Below, one piece after another: positions 1-8,660 of a DNA stretch of 64,000 bases. The position numbers and the translations under genes were made by a program. Below the pieces are notes generated by a model, which saw only the letters and a program-made list of their open reading frames with translations, did not search any database and had not been told where the DNA came from. The stretch's first letter is position 1, and each line of letters starts with the position of its first letter. Origin of the DNA: Streptomyces sp. CMB-StM0423 (GTDB lineage: Bacteria > Actinomycetota > Actinomycetes > Streptomycetales > Streptomycetaceae); NCBI RefSeq assembly GCF_002847285.1, contig NZ_CP025407.1, forward strand, positions 1,612,001-1,676,000, in the 5' to 3' direction.

Positions 1-2269
1 ACTGCAGGCCGTGCGGGCGGACGGTGAGCGTCGTCTTCGGCCGGTACGAGGCCGGGGGCAGCGGGCCGACCGAGATCCGGTCCAGGCCGGGGCCCCGGCT
101 GTCGGAGCTGAAGACCTTCACCGTGTTCGCTCCGGCCTTCAGCGGTACGGAGACCGCCGTGCTCTCCGGCACCTCCGCGTTGCTGCCGGCGACGGAGACG
201 CCGACGGGCGCCGCGCCGTTGACGCTCACCGACAGCGACGAGTCGCCGCGCGCGGTGTGGTCGAGCTGGAGGCGGTAGTCGCCGTCCGCGGGCGCGCGGA
301 CATCGCGGTACGTGACGGAGCTGCGCTCCCCGCCGCCGAGCCCGGCGACGTGCCGCGAGCCGGAGCAGGCGTCGCACCCGGTCGGGCGCGCCCCGCCCTG
401 CAGCCGGTTGTCCCGCGCCTCGGCCTCCAGCGGCAGTGCGGCGCGGGTGGCCGCGGGGCGGCCGTGGGCCACCTGGATCTCGTCGACGCGCAGTTGCCCG
501 AAGAACTCCGGGGCCTGCGGGCCGCCCCAGAGGCTGCGTACCTCCAGCTTGAGGTAACGGGCCTGCTGGTCGCCGATGTCGACGACCTGCACCCCGCGGG
601 CGCTGCGCATCGCCCCGGCGCGCACCTGCCTGAAGTGCTTGCCGTCGTCGCTCACGTAGACGCGGTAGTCCCTGATGCGCGCGGAGTCCTCGGGGCGGCC
701 GAAGGTCGTACGGGCGTGCGTCGGGGACCACTCGCGCTGGTTGACCGCCAGCGCCGTGGCGGGCTTGCGCGCGCCCAGGTCCAGGGTGACGGACGCGGGC
801 AGTCGGCCGTCGCTGTCCCAGTAGGTCTCGTAGTCGCCGTCGGTGAGGTCGGCGGCCGGGTGGCCGGCGCGTGCGGAGGAGGCGGTGGCGGTCACTCCTG
901 CGGCGTCGTAGGAGGGCTGCCCGCCGTCGGTGGTGACCTTGAAGACGGTGTCGTACGGGTCCCAGTCGCGGATGTCCAGGATCGAGAGGTAGCCGCCGGA
1001 CTGGCTGAAGCGCATCTCCTCGCCGGTGCGCAGGTCGGTCACCGCGGTCGCGCGATAGCCGTTGTCGCGCAGCCGGACGGAGTCGGTACGGGGCCGGGTG
1101 AGCACGTGGACGTACTGGGTGCGGGTGCCGCCGTCGCCCCGGCCGACGGTGACCACGCCGTGGGCGCCGTCGTTCCAGAAGCCGGGCTGCATGCCGCCGT
1201 ACATGTAGCCGCCGCCCTCGACGCCGTAGACCGACTCCCTGACGGGCTCGACCCACCGGCCCATGAAGTCGTTGAACGCCTCCTGCTGCGGCGGCATCTT
1301 GCCGTTCACCATCGGGGTCTCGGCCATGAGCGACTTCATCGAGGCGCCGGCGTTGGTGATGTAGCGGCCGGTGCTCAGCCGCGCGTCGACCTCGTGGTCG
1401 CCGCCGTCGTACCACCAGCTACCGGTGGTGGGCAGCTTGTAGTCCGCCTCCGTCAGCCGCGGCATGGGCACGGTCACGGCGGACGGGTAGTCGTACGAGG
1501 GGGTCATGCCGGTCTTCTGCTCGTTGCTGACGGTGTCCATGATCGGCGTGTCTTCGTTGTTGTTGCTCAGCAGCCAGTCGGGACGCCGCTCGCGGATCTG
1601 CTCGTAGAGGTCGTTCTCCTCCCAGTACTCGTTGTCGTTGTCGATCCAGAAGCCGGCCAGGCCGGGATAGTTCTCCATCAGCTCGAAGAACAGGTCGTAG
1701 CTGTACATGCCGAACCCGGCGCGGGTGGTCAGGTCCACGTCCCGGCCCTTGTGGGCGGAGTACGCGGCCGAGTCGAGCGTCTCGACGCCCTGCTCGTTGT
1801 GCCACTGCGGGTCGTCGGTCATATACATGATGATCTTGACGTCCTTCTCCTGCCCGGCCGCGACGAGTTCGCCGAGCAGGTCGCGCTCCGTGGCGCAACT
1901 GCCGGGGATCTCCGACGGCCACGGGCGGGCGTAGCCGAGCCGGCTGTGGAAGGTCGCCAGCACGATGTACGAGGCGCCGAGCTTCTTCGCCTCGTCCACC
2001 CAGTAGTCCGCGGACCAGCCGCCCCCGGTGACGTCGCGCTCCCACTCCTCGCAGTCGAGGTGCCGGGGCGCGGTGAACATGCCCCAGTGCAGGAAGAGGC
2101 CGGCGGTGGAGTCGCGCAGCCACTCCTGCCGCGGATGCTGAACCTCCGCCCGGGTGGCCGGGGCGGCGAGGAGGCCGGCGGCCAGCGCCAGGACGAGCGC
2201 CGCGAACAGGGCGCGCCAACGGGAGAGCGGTGCTCTTCGCCGGCCGCGGTGCGAAAGCCGTGCTGCCAT
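1..2269 (-). CDS. Secreted GH29-like glycoside hydrolase with F5/8 and CBM modules (3' end beyond window)
   Basis: Partial gene of at least 756 codons; no stop before the left edge. The product starts with a basic n-region and a hydrophobic stretch ending near an AxxAxA-type cleavage site, so it is probably exported. The catalytic part opens with a GLFLHWGMF segment (about residue 60) and has FWIDND near residue 208, where GH29 alpha-L-fucosidases carry their Asp nucleophile. A coagulation factor 5/8 (CBM32-like) domain follows at about 460-600 (DGDYETYWDS), then a CBM6/35-like beta domain to the edge. ATG at 2269 is preceded by GGAGG. It is read in the same direction as the lacI/transport operon but has its own promoter. 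The exact substrate (fucoside or another sugar) is not proven; the family assignment is fairly secure. Confidence 0.8.
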   Translation of the reverse strand, partial: MAARLSHRGRRRAPLSRWRALFAALVLALAAGLLAAPATRAEVQHPRQEWLRDSTAGLFLHWGMFTAPRHLDCEEWERDVTGGGWSADYWVDEAKKLGASYIVLATFHSRLGYARPWPSEIPGSCATERDLLGELVAAGQEKDVKIIMYMTDDPQWHNEQGVETLDSAAYSAHKGRDVDLTTRAGFGMYSYDLFFELMENYPGLAGFWIDNDNEYWEENDLYEQIRERRPDWLLSNNNEDTPIMDTVSNEQKTGMTPSYDYPSAVTVPMPRLTEADYKLPTTGSWWYDGGDHEVDARLSTGRYITNAGASMKSLMAETPMVNGKMPPQQEAFNDFMGRWVEPVRESVYGVEGGGYMYGGMQPGFWNDGAHGVVTVGRGDGGTRTQYVHVLTRPRTDSVRLRDNGYRATAVTDLRTGEEMRFSQSGGYLSILDIRDWDPYDTVFKVTTDGGQPSYDAAGVTATASSARAGHPAADLTDGDYETYWDSDGRLPASVTLDLGARKPATALAVNQREWSPTHARTTFGRPEDSARIRDYRVYVSDDGKHFRQVRAGAMRSARGVQVVDIGDQQARYLKLEVRSLWGGPQAPEFFGQLRVDEIQVAHGRPAATRAALPLEAEARDNRLQGGARPTGCDACSGSRHVAGLGGGERSSVTYRDVRAPADGDYRLQLDHTARGDSSLSVSVNGAAPVGVSVAGSNAEVPESTAVSVPLKAGANTVKVFSSDSRGPGLDRISVGPLPPASYRPKTTLTVRPHGLQ

Positions 2270-2292
2270 GTGTGTCACTCCTCCACCCGACT

Positions 2293-2344
2293 CCCCTGTC
2301 AGGGGATCGCGGAGGAACGTAAAGGCGGGTTCATCGGATGTCAA
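2293..2344 (-). promoter_or_regulatory. Promoter of the GH29-like gene with a 13-bp palindrome
   Basis: On the minus strand TTGACA (2344-2339) and TACGTT (2321-2316) are separated by 17 bp, a near-consensus vegetative promoter. Just downstream of the -10 box lies the palindrome CCCCTG-T-CAGGGG (2293-2305), placed where a repressor would block initiation. The ATG is about 40 nt downstream of the expected start site. The palindrome as a LacI site is inference. Confidence 0.65.
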
Positions 2345-2514
2345 TGGACCGCGCCCTCGTCAAGTACGGGGCAAACAGCCTGACTTGGGGCGCAGTAATC
2401 GGAGGTCTGACCTTTGCGGTACACACGCGGCGGTCACCCAGACATCCCACAGAAGCAATCAGAAAACAACAGCGACCGCGGGACCGGCGCCCGCGCACAC
2501 CGGCCCCGGCGCGG

Positions 2515-3516
2515 TCAGTCCCGTACCGGCGGAGGGCCCGTCGTGGAGCGGATGACCAGTTCTGGGTCGAAGAGGAGTTCGCCGGTGGGTACGTCGCGGC
2601 CGCTGACCAGGGACAGGACGCTGCGGCCCACCTCCAGGGCGAGCCGGTCGCCCGGCTGGCGCACGGTCGTCAGCGGGGGGTCCGTGAACTCGGTGATGGC
2701 GGAGCCGTCGTAGCCGACCACGGAGACGTCGCCCGGCACCGCGTACGCCTGGCGGCGGATGCCGCGGATCGCGCCGAGCGCCATGTAGTCGCTGGCCGCG
2801 ACGATCGCCGTGGCGCCCAGCCGCAGCAGGGTCTGGGCGGCCGCCTGGCCGCCCTCGACCGAGTACGAGTGCCGCATGACCCACCGCTCGGCGTCCGTGG
2901 TGCCGCGCTGCCGCATGGCGTCGAGGAAGCCCCGCACCCGCCGGTCGGCCGGCCGGTTGCCGACCGGGCCCGAGGCCATGCCGATGGCGCGGTGGCCGAG
3001 GCGGTGGAGGTGGTCGACGGCCAGCTCCGCCGCCAGGGCGTCGTCGGTGGAGTAGACGGGCGCCGGCACCTCGTCGGCGAACTCGCCGTTGACCCCGAGA
3101 TACGGGATGCGGCGCGCGCGCAGCAGCGCGTACGTCTCGGTGTCGGCGCCCTCCACCGTGTTGGAGGAGGAGAGGAAGACCACCGCCGCGATGCCCTTGT
3201 CGACGAGGGAGAGGATGAATTCCCGCTCCTGCACCCCGCCGGGGAACGCCGGGCAGAGCACGGTCTTGAGTCCGTGCGGGGCCAGGGCCGCCTCGATGCG
3301 CTCCGCGACGTCGGCGAAGAAGGGGTTGGAGACGTGCTCGGTGATCACCGCGACGAGCTGCCCCTCCACGGTCCGCTCGTAGCCGAGTTCCGTCATGGCC
3401 GTCTCGACCGCGTCCCTGGTCTTCTTCGCCACGCCCTGGCGGCGGTTGATGACCCGGCTGACCGTCGCCTCGCTCACACCCGCACGGGCAGCGATCTCAA
3501 CGATGCCGACCTTCAT
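2515..3516 (-). CDS. LacI-family transcriptional regulator
   Basis: A 333-aa protein with the LacI helix-turn-helix at the N-terminus (IAARAGVSEATVSRVINRR, residues about 6-25), including the hinge region, followed by the periplasmic-binding-protein-like sugar domain. Full length for the family. It lies 39 bp after the alpha-galactosidase stop on the same strand, so it is probably the last gene of the ABC transporter operon and likely controls it in response to an oligosaccharide. ATG at 3516 has GAGGAAG upstream. Candidate operators are the palindromes in 8530-8555 and at 2293-2305. Function as repressor is inferred from family and context. Confidence 0.9.
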   Translation of the reverse strand: MKVGIVEIAARAGVSEATVSRVINRRQGVAKKTRDAVETAMTELGYERTVEGQLVAVITEHVSNPFFADVAERIEAALAPHGLKTVLCPAFPGGVQEREFILSLVDKGIAAVVFLSSSNTVEGADTETYALLRARRIPYLGVNGEFADEVPAPVYSTDDALAAELAVDHLHRLGHRAIGMASGPVGNRPADRRVRGFLDAMRQRGTTDAERWVMRHSYSVEGGQAAAQTLLRLGATAIVAASDYMALGAIRGIRRQAYAVPGDVSVVGYDGSAITEFTDPPLTTVRQPGDRLALEVGRSVLSLVSGRDVPTGELLFDPELVIRSTTGPPPVRD

Positions 3517-3555
3517 GCTCTTCCTCTCCCACGCCCCATGCCGGGGCCCACGTGG

Positions 3556-5322
3556 TCACGTCGCGTCACTGGGCTTCGTCAGCAGTACCAGGCCGGTCCT
3601 CGGGACCGGGAGGCTGTGCAGACCGGGTCCGAGTGGGCTGCGGGTCCGCTCGATGATACGTCCGTCAGGACCGTGGACTTCGATTTCCACGGTCCCGCCG
3701 CCGTCCTCGACGTCGACGGCCAGGCGGTCCCCGGCCGTCGCGTTGACGAGGACCGTCTCGCGGTGGGTGGCGGGCCGTACCGGAACGATGCGGTCGTCGT
3801 GCACCGTGAGCACCCGTACACCCTCGGACTCCGCGCTGACCAGGGTGTAGAGCCCGTCGGGACGCCCTGGTTCGGTCGTGCCGTCGAGCAGTTGGGGGCG
3901 CAGCCGGCGCCACTGGGCCAGCCAGAAGCGGACCGCGTCGGCCTGCTCCGCGGTGAGGGCGTCCAGGCGTACGGAGACCTGCGGCACCGCGTGCAGGGCG
4001 CCGATGAACTGCCGGGCCGCCGCCTCGACCGGCCCGCTCGTGTCCCACAGCAGCGGGTCGGAGTGGACGGCGCCGCCGATGGCCAGGAAGGAGGTGTCGA
4101 CGGTACGGACCCGGTTGGCGGCGGAGTCGGCCGGGCAGTCGAAGGACCGCAGCATGTTGCCGAAGGGGGCCATGCCGGGGCCGACGTACGGCTGGCGCAG
4201 CTCCAGCAGCAGCTCGGGCCGTACGCCGAGCAGCGCCTCCCGCAGTTCGGCGAGGAGGAGGGTCAGCGCGTGGCCGACGTCGCCGCGCCCGTCGCCCGCG
4301 TAGGCCATCGCCTCGTTGAGGAAGTCGACCTTGAGGCCGTCGAGGCCGTGGTCGCGGACCAGGCGCAGGCAGGTGCGGACGACGTGGGCGCGTACCTCCG
4401 GATGGCGGGGGTCGAGGACGTGCGCGCCGGGGACCGTGGCGCGGGCCGGGGCGAAGGGGGCCCAGACGGGGTGGCAGTCCGCCCGGGGACCGAGGAGCAG
4501 GGGCGCGACCCACACCAGGTAGCGCAGGCCGGTGCCGCGTACGCGCTCGACGTGGGCGGTGAAGCCGGGGAACTTGCCCGGATCGGGGATCCAGTCGCCC
4601 ACCCCGGCGTAGCCGCGACCGCTGCCGAGGCGCTGCCAGCCGTCGTCCAGGATCAGCGCCCCGAAGCCCATGTCGGCGGCGAGCGCGGCCTGCCGTTCGA
4701 CGGCGGCCTCGTCGATCGCCTGGTTGAAGGCGTACCAGGTGCAGTACAGCGGCAGCCGGGCCGCCTCGGGGACCGGCAGCGGCGTCGGCATCCGGGCCTC
4801 GTACCAGGCGCGCAGCGGTCTCAGCGCGGACGCGACCGACGGGCTGCGCGGCGCGAAGAGGAACCGGTGCGGCGTGGCGGAGGGGGCGAGGTGGAGGTGG
4901 ACCACGTGGGTGTCGTTCTCCTCGGACACCCCGTAGCGCAGCGCGACCTCGGGGGCCGGGTCGGCGGCCGCGAAGGTGAGCAGCGTGGCACCGGTGTGGT
5001 CGTAGAGGCAGCCGGCGGCCAGCCCGTCGATGAGGCTGACGGTGGCGCGGCCCTCCCAGTCCGCGAGGAGGGTACGGTGCCAGCCGGCCTTGGGGTGCCA
5101 GTAGCCGGCCGCGTCGCCGAGCGGGACGGAGAGCCGGATCTCGACGGCGGCGCCGGGGGCCTCGACGTGCAGCATGCGCAGCCCGCCGGGGAGTTCGGAC
5201 AGGGTCCAGGCGGGGTGCGCCCCGTCGGCGAGGACGGCCATCTCCACGGTGTCGAGCAGCGGCTCGTAGGGGGCCGGGGCCAGCTCGGCGGTGGTGACGG
5301 CCTCGGACGGCAGGGTGCTCAC
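3556..5322 (-). CDS. GH36-type alpha-galactosidase
   Basis: A 588-aa protein of the GH36/GH-D clan, expected to release terminal alpha-galactose in the cytoplasm; no signal peptide is visible. The barrel shows LDDGWQ, LKVDF (about residue 330, nucleophile Asp) and RSFDCPAD (about residue 393, acid/base Asp). A beta-sandwich precedes the barrel and a short beta domain follows it. The GTG at 5322 is preferred because AAGGAG lies 5 nt upstream; a GTG two codons earlier overlaps that Shine-Dalgarno. It begins 2 nt after the permease stop, so it is co-transcribed with the transporter and likely degrades the imported sugar (raffinose- or melibiose-like). Confidence 0.88.
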   Translation of the reverse strand: MSTLPSEAVTTAELAPAPYEPLLDTVEMAVLADGAHPAWTLSELPGGLRMLHVEAPGAAVEIRLSVPLGDAAGYWHPKAGWHRTLLADWEGRATVSLIDGLAAGCLYDHTGATLLTFAAADPAPEVALRYGVSEENDTHVVHLHLAPSATPHRFLFAPRSPSVASALRPLRAWYEARMPTPLPVPEAARLPLYCTWYAFNQAIDEAAVERQAALAADMGFGALILDDGWQRLGSGRGYAGVGDWIPDPGKFPGFTAHVERVRGTGLRYLVWVAPLLLGPRADCHPVWAPFAPARATVPGAHVLDPRHPEVRAHVVRTCLRLVRDHGLDGLKVDFLNEAMAYAGDGRGDVGHALTLLLAELREALLGVRPELLLELRQPYVGPGMAPFGNMLRSFDCPADSAANRVRTVDTSFLAIGGAVHSDPLLWDTSGPVEAAARQFIGALHAVPQVSVRLDALTAEQADAVRFWLAQWRRLRPQLLDGTTEPGRPDGLYTLVSAESEGVRVLTVHDDRIVPVRPATHRETVLVNATAGDRLAVDVEDGGGTVEIEVHGPDGRIIERTRSPLGPGLHSLPVPRTGLVLLTKPSDAT

Positions 5323-5324
5323 AT

Positions 5325-6167
5325 TCACTCCTTGACGGCCCCGGCGAGCAGGCCGGAGACGAAGTGGCGTTGGAGGGCCAGGAAGACGAGCGCCATGGGG
5401 ACGGCGGCGATGGCGGTGCCGGCGAGGATGGCGCCGTAGTCGGTGTCGTCGACGCCCTGGAGGGAGGCGAGGGCGACGGGGATGGTGTAGGAGCCGCTGT
5501 CGCGCAGGACGATCAGCGGCCAGATGAAGTCGTTCCACTGGAAGAGGAAGAGGAAGATCGCCAGGGCGGCGAGGGCGGGCTTCATCGGGGGCAGCACGAC
5601 GCGCAGGAAGACCCTGAACTCCCCGCAGCCGTCCATCCGGCCCGAGTCCAGCAGTTCGTCGGGCAGGGCGGCCATGGACTGGCGCATGAGGAAGATGCCG
5701 AAGGGGAGGGCCAGGTTCGGCATGATCACGGCCTGGTACGTGTTGAGCCACTGCCAGTCCGCCATCATCTGGAACAGCGGGACCAGGGTCACCTGGTTGG
5801 GGATGACCAGGCCCAGCATCAGCACGCCGAACAGCACGTTCCGGCCCTTGAAGCGGTACTTGGCGAACGCGTACCCGGCGAGGGTGCACACCAGCCCGGC
5901 GCAGACGGTGTAGACCGCTGCGATCAGCAGGGAGTTGAGCACGACCTGCCCGAAGGACGCCGTCTCCTGGAGGCTGGCGAGGTTCTCCCCCAGGTGGTCG
6001 CCGGGCAGCAGCGGCGGCGGTGAGCCGAAGATGTCGGCGGTGCTGTGGGTGCCGGCGACGACGAGCCAGTAGAACGGGATCAGCACGGCGGCGAGCGCGA
6101 CGGCGAACCCGGACGTGAGCATGATGCTCTTCCCCGGCGAACGGGACTGCCCGGTGGCTTGTCTCAT
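5325..6167 (-). CDS. Carbohydrate ABC transporter permease, MalG type
   Basis: A 280-aa membrane protein with about six transmembrane segments. The EAA-like loop is recognisable around GRMDGCGEFRVFLRVVLPPMKPAL, where the permease contacts the ATPase. It starts with ATG overlapping the stop of the preceding permease (ATGA), so the two are translationally coupled. With the binding protein and MalF-type partner it forms a sugar importer. No ATP-binding subunit is encoded here; as commonly seen in streptomycetes, a shared MsiK-type ATPase elsewhere probably energises it (inference). Confidence 0.92.
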   Translation of the reverse strand: MRQATGQSRSPGKSIMLTSGFAVALAAVLIPFYWLVVAGTHSTADIFGSPPPLLPGDHLGENLASLQETASFGQVVLNSLLIAAVYTVCAGLVCTLAGYAFAKYRFKGRNVLFGVLMLGLVIPNQVTLVPLFQMMADWQWLNTYQAVIMPNLALPFGIFLMRQSMAALPDELLDSGRMDGCGEFRVFLRVVLPPMKPALAALAIFLFLFQWNDFIWPLIVLRDSGSYTIPVALASLQGVDDTDYGAILAGTAIAAVPMALVFLALQRHFVSGLLAGAVKE

Positions 6168-7096
6168 GACTTGTCTCCCAGGACCCGGAACTGGATCAGG
6201 CCGAGGACTCCGATGAGCACGGCGAGCACGTAGGCGATGGCCGAGGCGTATCCGAAGTCGAAGTATTGGAAGGCGTTCTGGTACAGGTACACGCCGATGG
6301 TGAGCGTGGCGTTGTCCGGTCCGCCGCGGGTGAGGATGTACGGCTCGTCGAAGATCTGCAGGGTGCCGATCGTGGAGAGCACCGTGGTGAGCAGGAGCGC
6401 CGGCCGCAGCCCCGGCAGGGTCACGTGGCGGAAGGACTGCCAGGCGCCGGCGCCGTCCACGGCGGCGGCGTTGTACAGCTCGGACGGGATGGTCTGCAGC
6501 CTGGCGAGCAGGATGACGGCGTTGTAGCCGGTGTAGTGCCAGGTCAGGGCGAGGCCCAGGGATATCTGCGCCCACAGCGGGTCGGTGAGCCAGGGCACCT
6601 CGCCGGCGCCGACGAGCGAGAGCAGCCAGTTGGCCAGCCCGTACTGCTGGTTGAGGAGTACGGAGAAGATGATCCCGTACGCGACGAGGCCGGTGATCAT
6701 CGGCAGGAAGAAGCCGAGCCGGAAGACCGCCCGGGCGCGCAGCAGCGCGGAGTTGAGGGCGACCGCCAGGCCGGTGGCGAGGGCGAGCATCAGCGGGACC
6801 TGGATGACCAGGATGACGCCGGTGTTGCGCAGGGCGGTCCAGAAGAGCGGGTCGTCCATGAGCCGCTCGTAGTTGTCGAGGCCGACGTACCGGTCGACGC
6901 CGTCCACCGACTTGTAGAGGCTGAGGAAGAAGGACCGGCCGATGGGATAGAGCTTGAAGACGGCGAACAGGACCGCGGCGGGCAGGAGGAAGAGGTACGG
7001 CGCGAGCCGGCGCCCGCTGCGGCGCGGCCGCTGCCGCCCCGCCTTCCTTCTCGCGGGCGGCGGCGCGGTGCGGGCCTGGGGGGCGGACGTGGTCAT
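6164..7096 (-). CDS. Carbohydrate ABC transporter permease, MalF type
   Basis: A 310-aa membrane protein with a basic N-terminal tail (about 35 residues rich in R, P and K), then about six transmembrane segments. The EAA loop is NAAAVDGAGAWQSFRHVTLPGL, near residue 215. The ATG overlaps the stop of the solute-binding protein gene (ATGA), and its own stop overlaps the MalG-type gene. It is the first permease subunit of the importer; partner choice follows from gene order. Confidence 0.92.
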   Translation of the reverse strand: MTTSAPQARTAPPPARRKAGRQRPRRSGRRLAPYLFLLPAAVLFAVFKLYPIGRSFFLSLYKSVDGVDRYVGLDNYERLMDDPLFWTALRNTGVILVIQVPLMLALATGLAVALNSALLRARAVFRLGFFLPMITGLVAYGIIFSVLLNQQYGLANWLLSLVGAGEVPWLTDPLWAQISLGLALTWHYTGYNAVILLARLQTIPSELYNAAAVDGAGAWQSFRHVTLPGLRPALLLTTVLSTIGTLQIFDEPYILTRGGPDNATLTIGVYLYQNAFQYFDFGYASAIAYVLAVLIGVLGLIQFRVLGDKS

Positions 7097-8445
7097 CGGG
7101 CCACCTTGCGTGCGGTCTGCGCGGCGAGCTGGTCGGCGGCCCGGCGCAGCTCGGTGGCCGGATCGGCCCCTCGGAGCAGGACACGGGTCTGGGCGTCGGT
7201 GACCGCCTTGAGCGCGCGGGCGTAGTCGGAGGTGTAGTTGAAGGCCGGGGAGTCGGCCCGTAGCGCGTCGAGGAAGATCTCGCCCTTCTTCTGGCCGCCG
7301 AAGAACTCCGACGGCTGGTGGAAGACGGGGTCCTCGTACGCCGCCATCAGGGCCGGCGCGATGCCCTGGTTCCGGTAGATGCGCACCTGGGACCGGGGGC
7401 GGGTGAGGACGAACTCGACGAACCGGAAGGCGGCGGCCTGGTGCCGGCTGGTGCCGGAGACAGCCAGGTGGGTGGAGTTGACGGTGGCGGCGTTGGTGCC
7501 GCCGGGCTGGACGGCGGGCGGCAGGCGTACGCCCCAGAGCCCGGCCTGGTCCGGGACGGAGTCCTCGATGACCCCGCCGAACCAGGTGGGCCAGGGCAGC
7601 ACCGCCGCGGTGCCGCTCTTGACCGAGCTGATCAGGGAGTTCCAGCCGCCGGAGATGTCGTTGACCAGGCCGGCGTCGTTCATCCGCTTGATGAGCGTCA
7701 TGGCCAGGACCGCTTCGGGTGAGCTGACCGTGATGGCGCCGTCGAGATCGAAGTACATGGCGCCCTGGAGCTGGAGCAGCAACTGGAAGAGGTTGGCCGA
7801 GTCCTGCTGCGAGGCGGGCTTGTCGATGCCCAGCAGGTACGTGCCGGTCTTCGCCTTGATCTCCCGGCCGGCCTCGATGGTGTCGTCCCAGGTGCCGAGG
7901 GCCGTCACGTCCACACCGGCCTGCTCGAAGACGTCCGCGCGGTAGTAGAAGCCGCCGGAGTTGGCCTCCCAGGGCAGGGCGTCGACGCGGGAGCCGTCCA
8001 GGGAGACCGTCTGCCAGAGGCCGTCGGCGAAGGCCGTCCGGTACTTGCCGGCGCCGAGCGGGCCGAGGTCGGCGAGCTGCCCCGGGAAGCGGTCCGTGTA
8101 CGCGGGCAGGTAGTCGACGCCGATGTGCAGGACGTCCGCGAGCCCGGCGCCGTCCGCCGCCATCGAGGTCGTGATCTTGTCCCAGATGGCCGGGTTGCCG
8201 ATGTCCTCGACGGTGACCTTGATGCCCGGGTGCGCCTTGGTGAACTCCGGTACCAGAGCGCGCATCTCCGCGGCGGGGCCCGCCCAGCTCCACACGGTGA
8301 TGTCACCCTTCGCCGGGTCGCCGTGCGCACCGGCCCGCGGGCCTGACGAGCAGGCGGCGAGTCCGCCCAGCCCCGCGCTCGCCGCGAGGGCCCCGCCAAG
8401 GCCCAGCACTCTGCGCCGACTCGGATACGGACGACTCGGGTTCAT
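7093..8445 (-). CDS. Extracellular sugar-binding lipoprotein of the ABC importer
   Basis: A 450-aa family 1 solute-binding protein. The N-terminus has a twin-arginine-like run (SRRRVLGLGG) and a lipobox LAAC with the lipidation Cys near residue 32, so it is a membrane-anchored lipoprotein on the outer face. The body shows the ITVWSWAG and FTKAHPGIKVTVED segments typical of oligosaccharide-binding proteins. It is the first gene of the operon binding protein - MalF - MalG - GH36 - LacI. The GH36 neighbour suggests an alpha-galactoside ligand. Confidence 0.92.
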   Translation of the reverse strand: MNPSRPYPSRRRVLGLGGALAASAGLGGLAACSSGPRAGAHGDPAKGDITVWSWAGPAAEMRALVPEFTKAHPGIKVTVEDIGNPAIWDKITTSMAADGAGLADVLHIGVDYLPAYTDRFPGQLADLGPLGAGKYRTAFADGLWQTVSLDGSRVDALPWEANSGGFYYRADVFEQAGVDVTALGTWDDTIEAGREIKAKTGTYLLGIDKPASQQDSANLFQLLLQLQGAMYFDLDGAITVSSPEAVLAMTLIKRMNDAGLVNDISGGWNSLISSVKSGTAAVLPWPTWFGGVIEDSVPDQAGLWGVRLPPAVQPGGTNAATVNSTHLAVSGTSRHQAAAFRFVEFVLTRPRSQVRIYRNQGIAPALMAAYEDPVFHQPSEFFGGQKKGEIFLDALRADSPAFNYTSDYARALKAVTDAQTRVLLRGADPATELRRAADQLAAQTARKVAR

Positions 8446-8505
8446 ACGCGACCACCTCTGCCTGCGGCTCGGATGCCGGCCTCTGCGGAGGGAGGGCGAC
8501 GCCGG

Positions 8506-8620
8506 GAAGCTAACAACCGGTCACATCGACTTGCAAGACTTTGTTGAAAATTTTCTGCCTGATCTTCCAAGAAGTTTCGGCAGAACTCTTGAAAGCGTAC
8601 GAGCAGGGCCGTTAGCTTCC
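8506..8620. promoter_or_regulatory. Mirror-symmetric divergent promoter with operator-like palindromes
   Basis: Left promoter (minus): TTGCAA at 8531-8536 and TAGCTT at 8512-8507, spacer 18. Right promoter (plus): TTGAAA at 8589-8594 and TAGCTT at 8613-8618, spacer 18. The outer edges are an exact 10-bp inverted repeat, GGAAGCTAAC (8506-8515) and GTTAGCTTCC (8611-8620). Between them lie the palindromes CTTGCAAG (8530-8537, over the left -35) and GAAAATTTTC (8546-8555). These are plausible sites for the operon's LacI regulator, controlling the importer operon and the 8661 gene together. Confidence 0.6.
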
Positions 8621-8660
8621 GGACACCCCCTCTCCCCGCGACCTCCGGAGTGAGCCGCCC

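Noticed and set aside
11..2383. 790-codon plus-strand reading frame
   Set aside because: Antisense of the GH29-like gene; composition is Val/Gly/Arg-rich with no family resemblance, typical of GC-rich shadow frames.
2338..5439. 1033-codon plus-strand reading frame
   Set aside because: Lies opposite lacI and the GH36 gene, both of which show clear motifs; no domain recognisable.
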